From Dastarcus helophoroides (lineage: Eukaryota > Arthropoda > Insecta > Coleoptera > Bothrideridae), in NCBI GenBank assembly GCA_028583605.1, contig CM053331.1:31060177-31124176 (forward strand): DNA of 64,000 nt, read 5' to 3'. Within the stretch, counting starts at the first letter, position 1. Each line of letters starts with the position of its first letter. Below the pieces are notes generated by a model. It was not told the DNA's origin. It saw only the letters and a program-made list of their open reading frames with translations, and ran no database searches. The position numbers and the translations under genes are program-made. Shown piece by piece: positions 1 through 13,109 of this stretch.

Positions 1-2600
1 GTAAAATGGTCTAAAAGGGCATTGAAAAATACTTTTAATTCATTATTTATTCAGTTCTAATGCTGACTGCTTAAATTGCACCCAATAAAAGCGAACTTCA
101 TTAAAAATTAACAGCATTCATTAAAACCAAACCTAACCAATTAACTTCATGTAATTTCCAGGACTTGCCCTATTGATTTGCTTCAATCTCCTTTTTTTCC
201 AAATTACTTCTAATTTAAATTCGTTCCACACAAATGATCATCAATCTTAATAAAAAATAAAATCAAACGGCAAAGCACCAGCGGAACTTTCAGTTTACAG
301 TGTATTAATTATAAATAAGACGAGCATTTCAGGTTGTACAATTTATAATGGGCAATCGATAGCGTTTCATGTCTGATATATTGTGTGACAGAAACAATTT
401 TCCAAGCGGAGGCCGCTCTTCCAAAGGACTCGAAAGTCCACCATATTAAAAGTACATAAAAACTAATAAATTTAATTTCTGCAGTTGGATGGATGGTCGA
501 CTGATTCTAGCTGCATTTAATGCCGTTGCGATAGTTATTTGGACTCTTTGTATAAAGTTTAAGCTTCTCGCTTTTGTTGCCTCGTGTGCTTTTATTAGAC
601 TCGCCCAGCTTCATTGATTTGAGAGCGAAGCCTTTAGGATTTCTTGCTTTCACGTCTAATGTAGATAGAGCATCTAGGAAGTAATTGCCATTAACCCATT
701 ATTTAATTTGTAGAAAAAAATTTATTAGATCTAGATTTGTGGACAAAAATTTAATATAAAAGAAGAACGAAAATTTCAAAAGCCCGGATGAAAAAAAAGC
801 ACGTCGTTGATCAATAAAATGAATTCAGATCATGACAATGCAGAATCTTTTAAAATTATATGTGGAAAACTAACGATAAATAAGTATAAAATAATTCTAA
901 ATTTTTTAAGGTTAGAAGACTAAGAGAGGAAGAATTGACAACGAGAAAGTACCTTCAAATGATTTACAATATATTTTCAAAATCTTAGGCAAGAAACCCA
1001 ATTAAAATAATTTTTTTTTTGTTACGATTCACAATCAAATATCCAGCTACAAACACTTCTTGATCCAAGTTACGATGAGTTTATCGTTTGTGAAGAATAG
1101 GACACATATGCACTTGTAGAAAATTTCGTTTTTATTGGTTGTTAGCAAAACCAAACTCTTCAAGATAATTATCTTCACTGACTTGTAACTTGGCAAAATA
1201 ACTAAATAATTGAATTTTATTTTCGTACGCTGTAATATTTAAAATTCAGTAAATTGGACCTTCAACTATTTGGTTTGATGTTTTTAATTTTACTACGATA
1301 ATGATTTATGAAAACATCCAAAAAATTGCGTTAAGGCAAATCTGAAAATTTTTATATATTGCTGCAGATCTATTTCAGAGGGACATTCAGTGCGACTGCT
1401 AATTACGAATACCAGGTGAAACAATTCGGAAAAGTACCTCTCTAAATTTCATGGCTATTTATGCAGAGTAGGTTTCAATTTTTGCCAAATCCACCACTAC
1501 AAACAAGTACATATAATTACACTCCAGCTGAAATAACAATGCGTGTTTACAGTAACAACATTGGTTGTTTTAGCATTAAGATATTTTGTGAGGGTGGCGC
1601 CCGCAGCAGACTCAACAGCCGACAATTTGAACATCAACATCAATAAAGTTAACGGAAGTGTTTTGGTTGCCTGTAAATAGGGTAGGTTATGAATTGATTC
1701 ATTTATTATGGTAATAATGAGCCAGTGAAGCGCCATGCCACAACGGCACGTCTCTAAATCTTGGCGTTCGCCTCGTTGTAAACCCGCACAATATCACCTT
1801 GTGTGCAGTAAATTATCTGAATTATGTGCAGTTGCCGCCACAGGCGTTAAGATAACCTCATACATAAATGGAAGATGTGTTTCTTAAACAAAAAGATCTC
1901 TTGAATGCAACATTGGCCTAAATTACCTCGTGGAATGGATAAATGTGCATAATGTGCGCTCTTAGTTTGCAATAAATTGTCCTCACAACCAACTACTTAT
2001 ATCTAGCGAAATTATGAGGGCTGGGGACTGTGCCAGGGAATTATAGACATTTAAACAAAGACCCTGAGACAAAATTGGCATTTAACTGTTGTAACTAACT
2101 TCCATATTACTGTGTGGGCTCTTAAAACTGAAGTAGAGTCAAGAACTTTCATGAAAATTATTTTTCTGAAAATCGCCGAGTCAAGTCGATTTTTGAAATG
2201 AAAAGTCAACGCCCTAAAGATAAGAGATAAACGAATGGTTGCGCATTACCATTAACCTTAATTTGAACTACTGACAGGTTATAAAGTTTGGTCAATTCGA
2301 AATGCACAGTGCGAAAAATGAGAGATAACGTCAATAAAGACACATCTTGTGCGAATCGCTGTCAATTTTGGAGGTAATTTGTGTTTTGTATTAGGAAACT
2401 AATTTTTCTTTCAGATTAGAATCTCGTGCAGGTAACTATTGCAAAGAAACGATCATCAGCTTTATATAATATAGAAGTAGCTGTTTATTCATATAGAAGT
2501 AGACGTTAGTAAGCGAACATTCGATTAAAGAGTTGAAATCAAATGAATTTTGAACTTTAGGAAGCCCACTGTGGAACCATTTTAAATATTTTTAAAACAA
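1..2600. other. ordinary A+T-rich non-coding DNA
   Basis: No exon, RNA gene or recognisable mobile element was found here. Base composition is mixed, unlike the low-complexity block that follows. The short open frames near 1.5-1.7 kb overlap on both strands and have no recognisable domain. A somewhat more G+C-rich patch near 1.71-1.87 kb could be a conserved non-coding element, but nothing in the sequence proves it. Confidence 0.5.
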
Positions 2601-3439
2601 CACGAAAAGTGTTTTGCACATTTACTCAATTAAAATAAAGCCAGAAAAAGATGGATTTTCAAGCGGTATCAATATATAATAAAACCTTGAAGATTTTTTA
2701 ATTTTTTTTTAGGACCGAACTTTAATGTTTCCTTTTCATGTTACTGTGTGAAATGTTACTGTGGAAATGTTCGGCTTTGAGCAAAATATCTGGTTTAAAT
2801 GCCAAAACGACGAAAGATAGTCAAAACTTTTGAGATTAAGGTCGAAAATTCGAAAATAAACTTGATTTAAAGGATTGCTGTAAATCATAAGTTTTGTTTG
2901 AAATGTTTCTTTTGAAAATTTAGAGTTTACTTTAATTTAAACCTGCAATTGTTAATTTTGTTCGTTATTATATATATTAAAACCCCAAATCTGAACCCTT
3001 TTAATAATGTTAACCTGGAAATTTAAAAATCTCTTAAAAATTTAAGACATCCCAAAATTTCTATTTAGATTTTAAAATGGATAAACTGAGATTAATTCGG
3101 TTACAAATTTAGAGTTCGACCTTCTTCTAAAATCATTGGTTTAAACTTAAAAGTTAGACACCATTTATAAAATTTCGACTGTTAAATCAAAATTTGAGTG
3201 ATTCTACAATCAAAATTTGAAATTTAGAAGTAAAAATTTCAGTTTTTAAGAAGTTTCGACATATTTTTATAAAATTTGGGATCAAAATATTCATTTTGTT
3301 ACAAAAATTTTGGGATATACCAGTAAAAATTTTACTTTCTTATGAAATTATACGCTGTAAAGGCACATTTCGTACTCTTTTTACAAAAATTTCACCTTTG
3401 GTTATAAAATTTCAATAATATAGCAACATCCGACTTCAA

Positions 3440-5650
3440 ATTTTTTCTTTCCATTAAAATTTTGACATTTTTTATTGAGAGTGATACTTTTTTACCAAAC
3501 TCTAAATTAAGAATTAAATTTCGAATTTAAGAACGAAGTTTTTAATTTTTGAAATGCAAACGCTTTTTAAACTTTTTCAAAGTTGGAGAAAAATTGTGAT
3601 ATTAGGCTACGATTTCTCTGTCACTCATTTACTAACAGAAATTTTTCTAGGGTTTTACGTAACCCGAAATTTTATTATTTTAATTCATTATGTTTTAATA
3701 ATTTTAAAGAACTATTTAAATTTTCAAAAATTTTAAAAATCCAAAATTGTCGACCATAAAAAAGTCGAAATCTTCAGAAAAATCAAAATCACATAAAATA
3801 GTCAAAAAGTTAAAAATTCTACAAACTTTTTAAAAAAGTAAAAGTTTGAAATGTCAAACTTAAAAAAAAACACATTTTAAAAAAAGATGATATCTTGGAA
3901 AAAGGCCAAATTTTTTAACAGTATAAATTTTCGAAATAATCCAAATTTTGAAATATAGAGAGAATTTTAAAAAAAAGTAGAAAGTTGAAAAAATTAGAAA
4001 TAAATAAATACATATTTTAAATTTTTTTTAAGTAAAAACTTTAAAACAATTCAACGTTTTAGCATAATGTCAAAATTTTTAAAAATCACGAAATGTAAAA
4101 TAGACAAAAATTATAAAACTTCTAAAATATCCAAATTTTCAAACAAAAGGTGAAATTTTGTGGTCGTAGTTTTTAAGAAAATAAAAATTTTAAATCAAAA
4201 AAAAATCCAAAATTGACATTCTCTATTGATTCAAAAATTTGAAAAATACCGAAATTTTTCATAAATTCGAAAATCAAAATTCTAAAAATTATCGAAAATT
4301 TCAAAAAGTGGAAAGTTTGCAAAAGGTTCAGACATAAAAAAATCAAAATTTTACAGCCAAAACAGTCGAAAATTTGAAGGGGAATTGAAGTTTCAAAAAA
4401 TAATAGTTTGCAAAAAAGATAAAATTTTGAAAAATAATTAATTATTAAAAACAAAAGTTGGAATATTGGAGGTTAGTCAGAATTTTTCTAAAGAAAGTAA
4501 ATTTCCAAGAACGAAAAAATTTTCAAAAAAAATTTTTTCCACACAATTTCCAATATCGAAAATCGTTTAGGAAAGGTTTCTTTTCAAATTTTTTTTCCAT
4601 TTAAATTTTAACATTTCTGATTGAGAGTCATTTTTGTTACCAAATTCTATATTTAGAATTAAATTTCGAAACTAAGAACGGAATTTTTAGTTTTTGAAAT
4701 GAAAACGCTTTTTAAACCTTTATAAAGTTGGAAAAAATCCTCATTTTAGACCATAATTTCTCTGTTACTCATTTACTATCAGAAATTTTTCTAGGGTTTT
4801 ACGTTAACTCGAAATTTCATTATTTTAATTCATTTTGCTTTTAATAATCTTGGGAAGAAAATTCAAATTTTAAAATTCTTAAATTGTCGACCATAGAAAA
4901 GTCGAAATCCTTAAAAAAAATTAAAATCACATAAAATAGTGAAAATGTTAAAAATTCTTAAAATTTAAAAAAAAAGCGAAAATGCCAAACTTTATAAAAA
5001 CGCATTTTAAAAAAGATGAAATTTCGGAAAAAGGCAAAATTTTTTTACACTCTAAAATTTCGAAATAATCCAAGCTTTGAAATATAGAGAGAATTTTCAG
5101 GAAAAGTCGAAATTAAAAAAAATAGAAATAAATAAATACATATTTAAACTTTTTTGAAAGAATAGCTTTAAAAAATTAAACATTTTAGAATACTGTCAAA
5201 ATTTTTTAAGGTCACAAGTTTGAAAAATACACTGAAATTAAAAAACAAAAAAAAAACAAATTTTTAAAAGAAAGGCAAAATTTTGCGGTCGTAGTTTTCC
5301 AGAAAATAAAAATTGTAAATTTAAAAAACAATTGTCAACATTTTTAAAAAGGTCAAAGCAATTCTAAGAATTATCGAAAATTTCAAAAAGTGGAAAGTTT
5401 GCAAAAGTTCGAGAAGTAAAGAAATCAAAATTTGTCAGTCGAAACAGTGGAAAATTTGCTGAAGAATCAAAGTTTCAAAAAATAATAGATTTCAAAAAGA
5501 CAAAATTTTGAAAAATAATTGATTTTTAAAAACAAAAGTCGAAATGTTAGAGGTTCGTCAAAATTTTCCAAAAGAACATAAATCTCCGAGAACGCAGAAA
5601 TGTTCAACAAAAAAATTCTTTAACACAATTTCCAAAATCGAAAACGGTAA
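3440..5650. repeat. diverged tandem duplication, period about 1.14 kb
   Basis: Matching landmarks recur in the same order: CAAACGCTTTTTAAAC near 3558 and AAAACGCTTTTTAAAC near 4702, then TTTTTCTAGGGTTTTACG near 3642 and 4787, then the shared ATAGAGAGAATTTT near 3955 and 5086. The copies differ by many substitutions and small indels, so this is an old local duplication inside the A-rich block. Confidence 0.65.
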
Positions 5651-6498
5651 AATTTCCTAAAAATTTAAAACTTTTATAGAATTTGTAATTTTCATAAATT
5701 TGACATTTTGAAAGCCAGAATTTGAAAAAATGTGAAAATTAGAAAAAATTTCGGAATCAAGAAATATCGAAATTTAATGAAATCTGTCTTTGAAAAAACT
5801 CAACATTTTTTAAACAAAAAAACCATTAAAATTTCAGAAAAGGTGGACATTTTAAGGAAACTTCAAAAAAATGCCTTTTTTGAAATTTTGATTTGATTGT
5901 TCAAAAGCCCAAATTCCGAAAAAAAAACTAAAAATTTTGGAGAAAGTTGTAATTAAAAAAATGATATTTTCCAAAAACGTTGACATTAAAGAAAAACTCA
6001 ATATCAAAATTTTGAAAAGCTGCCGAAATTTGGAAAAAAAATTAAATTTTGAGAGAAAATAGAAATTTTGTAATATTCAACGTCTCAAAAAACTCAACCT
6101 TTTCAAAGCTAAACTTTTAAAAAATGCGACATTTAAGAAAGGTTACATTTTCAAAAAAACTCAGCTTTTAAAAACCTCGAAATTTTCTAAAAGGTGGAAA
6201 TTTTTAAAAATAATAAAAACCTAAGAAGCATTAAAATATTGAAAAATGTCCAAATGAAACATTTGGAATTGAAAATAAATTATAAATTTTGACAAAACTC
6301 GAAATATAAAGTTGAGATTTTGAAAAGCAATAAAGAGTTGTCAAAAAATCAATTTTTTAAAATAAAATAAAAATTTTGCATTAATCTTCCCAAAAATCTC
6401 GACATTTTTAAAGATGTTGAAATTTAAAAAAAATCGGAAATTGTTGAAAAACGGGCAGAATTATAAAAAGAATTGAAATTTTCAGAAAAAAAATTACA

Positions 6499-6750
6499 GT
6501 TGAAATACAAATGTTGTCCCATGAAACCAAGAAAGATTAAAAAACACAACAATGCGTTTCGATAGCCAAGCTATCATCTTCAGAGGGATACTTCCTTATC
6601 TTTAGAGCATCTCTTTGAAGATGATAGATAGCTTGCCTATCGAAACGCCTTAAAGCAAACTTTTTTGTGCCTTTTAATCTTTCTTGCTTTCAGGGGACAA
6701 GATTTCAGTGTTTCAGTTTTTGAAGATAATCAAGGACCAGTCGATTCCAC
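6499..6750. repeat. foldback repeat family 1, copy 1 (palindromic, hammerhead-like core)
   Basis: The family consensus starts near TTGAAATACAAATCTTGTCC, reads through CCTGAAACCAAGAAAGATT, and reaches GCGTTTCGATAGCCAAGC. It then turns back on itself through CTTCAGA and TGAAGATGA, and ends GACCAGTCCGTTCCAC. Here the left arm, read on the minus strand, has CUGAAGA, a bulged U, the perfect stem GAUAG-CUUGG-CUAUC, then GAAAC. The right arm is mutated (TTGAAGA). Confidence 0.7.
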
Positions 6751-8284
6751 CAAAAAAAATTTACAATTTTCAAAAAATTTGAAAATAACAAATGGCTTCA
6801 AATTTAGCATTTAAATTCTCTAAGAAGTAGAAATTTTCCAAAAGTGAAAAAAGTCAAAATTTTGAAGAAAGGTAAAATTTAGAGAGAGTCGATACTTTTC
6901 AAATATTAAATTTTTAGAACCTTTTTTAAAAACTCAACAATAAAAATTGAAATTTGGCTAAAATGACAAAATTGAAACAAAAACAAGAATAAAAAGATCC
7001 AAAAATATTAGAAGAAATTTTAAATTTAGGAATTTGAAAAGTTGAAAAATTCGAAAAAGATTAAGGTCTTCAATAAAATTGAAATACCTGCTCGAAAAGC
7101 AAAAATTTTCAAAAAAGGGGGAAATTTTCAAAACTTACACAATTTTCTTCAATGTTTGCTTTTTTCTCAAATATTTGTCTTTAAAATTTTCGACTTTCTT
7201 TAGAAAAAAAAATGTTAATTTTAAGTTAGTCTTGAAATATTGCTAATAAATTAAAGGATAGATTATTTTAAAAATGAATGTGAATTTTTTTTGTGTTAAT
7301 CGGTAAATTGAAAGAGAATATGCTCCAGAACCGTTTTACAAATCCCTATTTTTTTTCACGAAAATTAAACTGCCTAAAGACAGATTTTTTTAAAGATTTA
7401 TTTTTAATAATCTCTTAACTGCTTATGAAAATTTCAATTATAGGCTAAATATTTTTTTCTCTAAAACTTTTTGAAACAGGGGGACAATTGAAACAAATTT
7501 AAAATTTTTAAAATGTTTAAATAAGTCGAAATTTTCTGAAAGTATAAATTCTAAAAAAGTCGTAATTTTGGAAAAAGATAAAATTTAGAGAGAGTCAAAA
7601 CTTTCTAAATATTTAAGTTTCAATGCCTAAGCTAAACATTAAAAGTCAAAATATTCAAAAAGAGTAGCAATTTGGTAAAAATGTTTAAATTATACAAAGA
7701 CAAGATTAAGAAAAGCCCAAAATTTCAAACGAAATTTTAAATTTGGGAATTTGGAAACTCAAATTGTTTAAACAAAATTAGAATCTTCAATAAAATTAAA
7801 ATATTTGAAAAGTCAAGATTTTCAAAAAAGTAGCAATTTTTAAAATGTTAAAATTCTGAAGTGAAATGGAAATTTTGGGACATAAAACAAACAAAAACTC
7901 TAAAATTTAAAAAATGACACCTTCAAAAAAAGCAAAAGTTCTAGAAAGTAACAATTTTTTTTTAAACTTGAAATTTTAAAAAACGTTGAAATTCTAAAGC
8001 CCATATTTTGAAAAAATTAAAATTTGAACATAAAATTATAACTATGAAAAATAAAGAAAATTTCGAAAAATTTTGGAAGTTAAATTTTCATAAAATGAAA
8101 AAATATCAGAAAAATTCAAATTTTGAAAACAGTCAAAATTTTGGCAATGTCGAACTTGTGAAAACAAGCTGAAATTTTCAAAGCCAAAATTTAAAAAAAG
8201 TTCAAATGTTGGATAAACTCAAAATTTTGAAAAAATCTTTCTTTTCAAAATTGACACTGAGAAAATGTCGACATTTAAAAAAAA

Positions 8285-8292
8285 GTCAAAAT
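8285..8292. repeat. 8-bp target-site duplication, left copy (GTCAAAAT)
   Basis: Identical to 9286-9293 and directly abutting the inverted ends of the hAT-like element. Confidence 0.88.
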
Positions 8293-9285
8293 CAGTGGCG
8301 GCTGGCTACTTTTTGACAGGGGGCGCGTAGATGCAAAAATTAATTAGATAAGAGTTTAGGTGACTCCAGTGCCATAGCAAGGTATTAAATTTAAGACAAT
8401 ATACAAAAGGGTGATATTTAATAGTATTTTGAAGAATTAAATTTAATTAACATCTTATAACCTTCAAAATATTTTTAGGTTATCATCTGTAAATTATTTT
8501 CATTGAGTACAAAAAAAAAACATTTTCGACATTTCTGAGCCCCTTTAAAGTACGCTGTACGGTTGGGCGTCGTTACGGCTCTGGGTTACCTAATTAAAAT
8601 TGTTTGCTTTCATAGAAATAAAATTATATCACTTTTTCATGAAAACTGCATTTGAAAATAAAATATATTTTATTACAAAGTTTTAATTAAACTACAAAAA
8701 AACAAAAAAAAATGTTTGAACAAAATCCGCTCTACGATCTTTTAAAGAAATAAAGTGTATTACTTTTTTATCAAAATTGTTTAAATCGAAATTTAAAAAT
8801 TGATAATTAGACCCTAGAATGGGTACTGCTATCTCCTTGTGAATAGCGGTACTATTGGCAGTTAGGCCAGTAGCGGCATAATTAACAATCGCAATCAGAT
8901 CTGCCGGCACCTACGCATTTGGCATCATAAACCGTAAATACACACTCCAAACTCTGACTCGTACTTACCATTAGGCAATATCGCACAAGCGCAGAACGGC
9001 GTACCCCGTGGTATTCTGTAGTTTATTTCTCCGTATCCCGTTCATAGGCATAATTCTGCGTGCACTAACTTATTTAAATTTCCTTATAATATTTAATATA
9101 AATAAAACAAACGTTTTCGTACTTTATTCCAAGTCACTCACAAATATTATTAGTTAGTTAGTATATCATTATTTTGTGTCTAAAAATGTTATAAATACAA
9201 GTCTTTTACATTAAACAGAAAAGAATAGATCGCTCATTTCACGAGGAGAGGGAACTCTTGCGCTCTTTAAGACCAGCCGCCACTG
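8293..9285. mobile_element. non-autonomous hAT-superfamily element (993 bp)
   Basis: The ends are exact inverted repeats, CAGTGGCGGCTGG at 8293 and CCAGCCGCCACTG at 9273-9285. They are flanked by the identical 8-bp sequence GTCAAAAT at 8285-8292 and 9286-9293. An 8-bp target duplication and CAGTGG-type ends are the hallmark of hAT transposons. No transposase reading frame is visible inside, so it would have needed an enzyme supplied elsewhere. The insertion splits the A-rich low-complexity block. The perfect duplication and intact ends suggest a fairly recent insertion compared with most elements in this window. Confidence 0.9.
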
Positions 9286-9293
9286 GTCAAAAT
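9286..9293. repeat. 8-bp target-site duplication, right copy (GTCAAAAT)
   Basis: Identical to 8285-8292; the low-complexity block resumes immediately afterwards. Confidence 0.88.
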
Positions 9294-9530
9294 TTAAAAA
9301 AATATAAATTTTCAAAAAACAAGTCAAAGTTTAAAAAAAATCGACATTTGAAAAGGTGAAAATTCAAACAAAACATCGAAATTTCGGAAAGAGGTCGAAA
9401 GTGTGAAAGTAAAATCAAAATTTTGGTAAAAATATAGAAATCCTGATAGACGACTTTAAAAAAGTCGGCATTATAAGTGTTTAAGTTAAAAGTCATCACT
9501 TTAAAAAAAATTTATATTTTGATTAAATTA
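9294..9530. repeat. continuation of the A-rich low-complexity block
   Basis: Same AAAATTT word texture as 2.6-8.28 kb, resuming directly after the hAT target duplication. It fades into ordinary sequence by about 9.53 kb. Confidence 0.6.
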
Positions 9531-9637
9531 TCTATTTAAGAACGTAGGATTTTATTTATTACTTTTTAATGTGATTATTATTTAGTTTCGCTAATCATTT
9601 TTGTAATCCAGGTGAGACATAATTTTTTTTGTTTAAT

Positions 9638-9768
9638 GGAACGGACCGGTCCTTGGTTATCTTCAAAAATTGAAATACAAATCTTGTCCCTTGAAACCAA
9701 GAAGGATTAAAAAACACAACGAAAGCTGCTCGCGTTTCGATAGCCAAGGTGTTATCTTCAGAGAGATA
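9638..9768. repeat. foldback repeat family 1, partial copy (left arm)
   Basis: Begins with GGAACGGACCGGTCCTTGG, the inverse of the family's usual right end, and runs to the central CTTCAGAGAGATAT. The returning arm is missing. It lies head-to-head with the next copy. Confidence 0.65.
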
Positions 9769-9794
9769 TAATTTTCTTCAAACTTTAGAAGTTA

Positions 9795-9942
9795 TCAAAA
9801 ATTGAAATACAGAACTTGTCCCCTAAAACCAAGAAAGATTAAAAAACACAACAAAAGTTGTGGTTTTTTAATCTTGACTGGTTTCAGGGGACAAGATCTG
9901 TATTTCAATTTTTGAAGATAACCAAGGACCAGTCCGTTCCAC
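9795..9942. repeat. foldback repeat family 1, short copy lacking the core
   Basis: Arms CCTAAAACCAAGAAAGATT and AATCTTGACTGGTTTCAGGG face each other across a central AACACAACAAAAGTTGTGG. The segment carrying the hammerhead-like core is deleted, leaving a compact hairpin. The right end is GACCAGTCCGTTCC. Confidence 0.7.
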
Positions 9943-11635
9943 CAAACAAAAAAGAATTTACACATTTTCGTCAATTTGGTCAAAGAGTTAATGCTTTCTT
10001 AGTTTTTAAGGCTTTAAATGAATTTTGTTGATTAGTTCATTTTTTTCTGTGTTTTTAAGTAAATTTCAAACTATATACAAGTTTGTCTTTGACAGTTTGG
10101 AGCTTCTTAGAAGTTTCTTTAAAAACTGAAAGGATAAGTTTTCTTAAGATTCAGAATTCCATAAGAACAGTTTCACATAAATTTGGGGACCTTTGAACAA
10201 TTTTTTCAAAAAGTCTAGATATCTATGAATCTTTATTTTTGATTGTTTAGGTCTTCTTAAAGATCTAGAAAACCTGAAATGACCTTAGAACATTTTTTTT
10301 TCGGTGAAGTTACTCGATAATTCATTGTGTTACCTAATGATATGTAAATAGATGAAATAAGTGCTGTGCAAAAAAATTTCGTGGCAGCAACATGCAAATT
10401 ATGGGAAATTTCTCATGTCATCTGGGTTGCCTTTATGCCCACTCATTTTGACACATCTGCCATTGCTTATACTTGTTTAAAAAAGAAAATAACCTATTTT
10501 TGTACAACTTACCTGAGAACTTCGATGACTCAAGCAGGATGATCCACCTTGTTAATCTCATCAACTGAAGGAGCATCTGGTTTAAATTAGGAGCTAAGTG
10601 TTAAAACATTTAGATACAAGAGCAGAAGCTAATATAAAATGTATTTGTATGATTCATTACATTTAACAACAACAACGCATTTAATTCATATTTCGAAGGA
10701 ATTTTTTTTGTGCTAAATTGTCGATGAGTGTTATGTATTTAATGAGTGTAATGAGTGTTATGTAGTTAACGTTGTCGACGTCCATCATTTTGATTTAAAA
10801 ATCCCCGAGATCGAATGCAGATTTCATTGAAAATGTTTAAACTGAACTATTCAGTTGGGTCTGTAAATAAAATAATACACATTACATATCAATCAATAAA
10901 ATTTATTCGATATCACTGACAAATTAAATTTATTCAATATATTCGTTTCAAAATAATTGATATAATTTTTTTAGTCTTACCCTTAGGTATAATTTATATA
11001 TAATGATTGTTAGGCTGTGCTAGTAGAATTGTGCTAAAACATTAACGTTTTCAATTTCACATAATCAAAAGCTTACAATCATAATCTTAGGCCCAAACGT
11101 AAACTTTGAAAGTTAAAATATTTATGTACAATTAACAAAACGTTTTAACTACAGTCAACATTTACAGCTCTCAAAAAATAAAACTTAAGTAGTATTATGT
11201 CGGCGGTTAGAATTTTTCTAAATAATCTATGTTTACATGATAAAGCTTTAGCATTCTAGATATTTTTAATACATATTTCATATAATTGTGATAGTACGAG
11301 TGCATTTATAGTCTAAAAACAATCCATCCAGTTTAATAATGCATTCGTAATTTTAACATAAGCAGAAGTACGATACAGCCCAAAGTCACTGTAGTGAGGT
11401 AACTTTAAATTATGTATGATGGGTTTGTATCATAACAAACTCTATTAAATACAAGCGCCCTCGGCGTGATATGCGTTTAGGTATGTCCCTTCAACAAATA
11501 ATGTCAACTAAATGTTCTCTTTTTGTTGATCTCATTATTGGTACCATATTAATGAGGCCAGGAAAGGCCAAAGCCAGTCTGTGGTTTGTAAATTCTTCCA
11601 ACTTTTAGAAGATTCGACTGTTCCATTACAGAACA
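9943..11635. other. ordinary A+T-rich non-coding DNA
   Basis: No supported gene or repeat. A stretch at 10513-10564 has splice-like borders on the minus strand but was rejected as the Beat 3' exon. A poly(A)-signal complement (TTTATT) lies at 10902-10907. Confidence 0.45.
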
Positions 11636-12390
11636 TTTATTACATTGGATTCGTTCAGGAATTATATGAAATACATTTAAAAATATCTAGGAATAAATAC
11701 ACAATTATTAAAGAAATATATTTATGTAATATAGGAAAATGCCTAGATATGGTACAGACATATTTACAGATATGTACATTCGAATTTACCATAAACAAAA
11801 CGTATGATTGGTCTACAATAAAATTATGACACATCGTGAAAAATTGTACCCTAATTTCGGAAATATTACTGCCTCCGAAAAAAAACGCATTATTACTCCC
11901 CCAAAAAAACTGATGTTTTTTGTAAAACATCCATAAAATCAATTGACTACAAATTCTATAACTTTACACGAGCCTTGAACTTATATGAGTTTTCCAGCAT
12001 TGCGAAAACTGATTTTTTCTTGACAGAACATAGGTACAATTAACCGAAAAAGTTCAACACTTATGTGAATAAATGTGACAGTTATTAAATCACAAAGTTT
12101 GACAGTTATCGGGTAGGGAATCAGATGTGGCTCTAGAAAAATAGCGATTTAGGTTGTTTTCTACTCTTTTAGACCGATACGAAATACTTTGGTAGAATTC
12201 ATGACAAAATAATAAATTAAAATATTGACTACAAGGTCTTTACAAGATTTACAAAATAACAATTATTTATAATAGAAACGGAGATCATTTTTCGATTCAA
12301 TTCTTATTTGATGTAAGTCTTGGTAAGCACAATCACTTAAATAACTTGCAATTTGGTAAAATTTAGTACGTTTGAGTAACACTCACACAC
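11636..12390 (-). other. probable 3' untranslated region of the Beat-family gene
   Basis: This follows the TAA stop at 12391-12393 on the minus strand. The first AATAAA found downstream (TTTATT on the + strand, 11636-11641) would give a UTR of about 750 bases. Composition is ordinary and free of the low-complexity texture. The true polyadenylation site is not determined from sequence alone, and a longer UTR is possible. Confidence 0.35.
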
Positions 12391-12470
12391 TTAGGTCACA
12401 AATAGTACACATACTAAAAATAGAAGAACGTAACCGCTTCTTGATATGCTACTTGACGATGTGTTTTTGA
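12391..12470 (-). CDS. Beaten path-family protein, last coding exon (C-terminus with GPI-anchor-like signal)
   Basis: On the minus strand a strong acceptor (TTTTCTTTCCAG) precedes 12470. The exon begins with two bases that complete the codon split by the donor at 21403, giving Val. It then encodes KNTSSSSISRSG followed by YVLLFLVCVLFVT and the stop TAA (12393-12391). A serine-rich linker followed by a 13-residue hydrophobic tail ending the protein is the usual layout of a GPI-anchor signal, so the mature protein is probably membrane-tethered. KNT followed by S is not a sequon, but NTS is one. The phase match, the acceptor quality and a sensible C-terminus together support the call; the tail could alternatively be a poor transmembrane segment. 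The intron before it is 8932 bases and contains the whole 13.1-20.8 kb repeat block. Confidence 0.78.
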
Positions 12471-13109
12471 CTGGAAAGAAAATAGGAATTGTTATTGCGG
12501 TACTTTTACTTTTTAATGAATGTAAGACAAAGCCGTTGATGATGTGATGATTTCAGGGAGGAGCAGAGACACTAGCAGCTACAGTAATCACTGAATATTG
12601 ATGTTTCAAATTATCCGAAAAAGAAGGAATTTGTTTATGCCAGTAACAAATTCCTTGAAATTAGCAAAATATTAGCGGAATTATAATTGTAAAAGTGGAG
12701 CCTTTGATACTACACCGTTTATGTATTATGTTTCATTACAAATCAATGACTTTGTAAACAGATGTTTGATTGCAAAAATTAAGGGTTCATAGTAGCAAAA
12801 TAAAAGCTTTAAACATTGGTAAATATGCAGTACTCATTAGTCTAAAAACCTGTGAAAGCGGGTTTTATTTTGCATCCGAAAATATACAAATATAGAGGAC
12901 CTATCAATTAAGAAAATTAGTAAAAATATTTCTGCCAAAACATTTATTTTTTTAATAGCAAATTTTTGTCATTGTTTCGGCACTTGACTGGTTTGGGAAC
13001 TTCAAACTTATTTCTAATAATAATTAAATCTGCATAAGAAATTAAATATGAGACCGACTTTTCATTAACTATTACATACGGTTTTGAAACGGCATTTAAG
13101 TGTTTAAAC
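12471..13109. other. intron sequence of the Beat-family gene, no other feature
   Basis: Ordinary A+T-rich sequence between the last coding exon and the start of the 7.7-kb block. Nothing recognisable on either strand. Confidence 0.5.

Larger units (their letters stand above)
2600..8284. repeat. A-rich low-complexity block with degenerate AAAATTT-type words
   Basis: The + strand is dominated by short words such as TCAAAATTTTGAAAA, GTCGAAATTT and TTTAAAAAAG, repeated imperfectly at roughly 10-15-base spacing. The plus strand is clearly richer in A than T outside the shared AATTTT cores. It codes for nothing; open frames here give lysine/phenylalanine/isoleucine-rich translations typical of such DNA. 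It contains an internal ~1.15-kb tandem duplication (3440-5650) and a foldback repeat copy (6499-6750). It continues at 9294-9530 after an inserted hAT-like element. Confidence 0.7.

Noticed and set aside
10513..10564. Minus-strand stretch with CTCCTTCAG acceptor, an in-phase stop and CAG/GTAAGT donor, as the last Beat exon
   Set aside because: It would end the protein after a short hydrophilic tail. The exon at 12470 has a far better acceptor, the same phase and a GPI-like C-terminus, and lies nearer.
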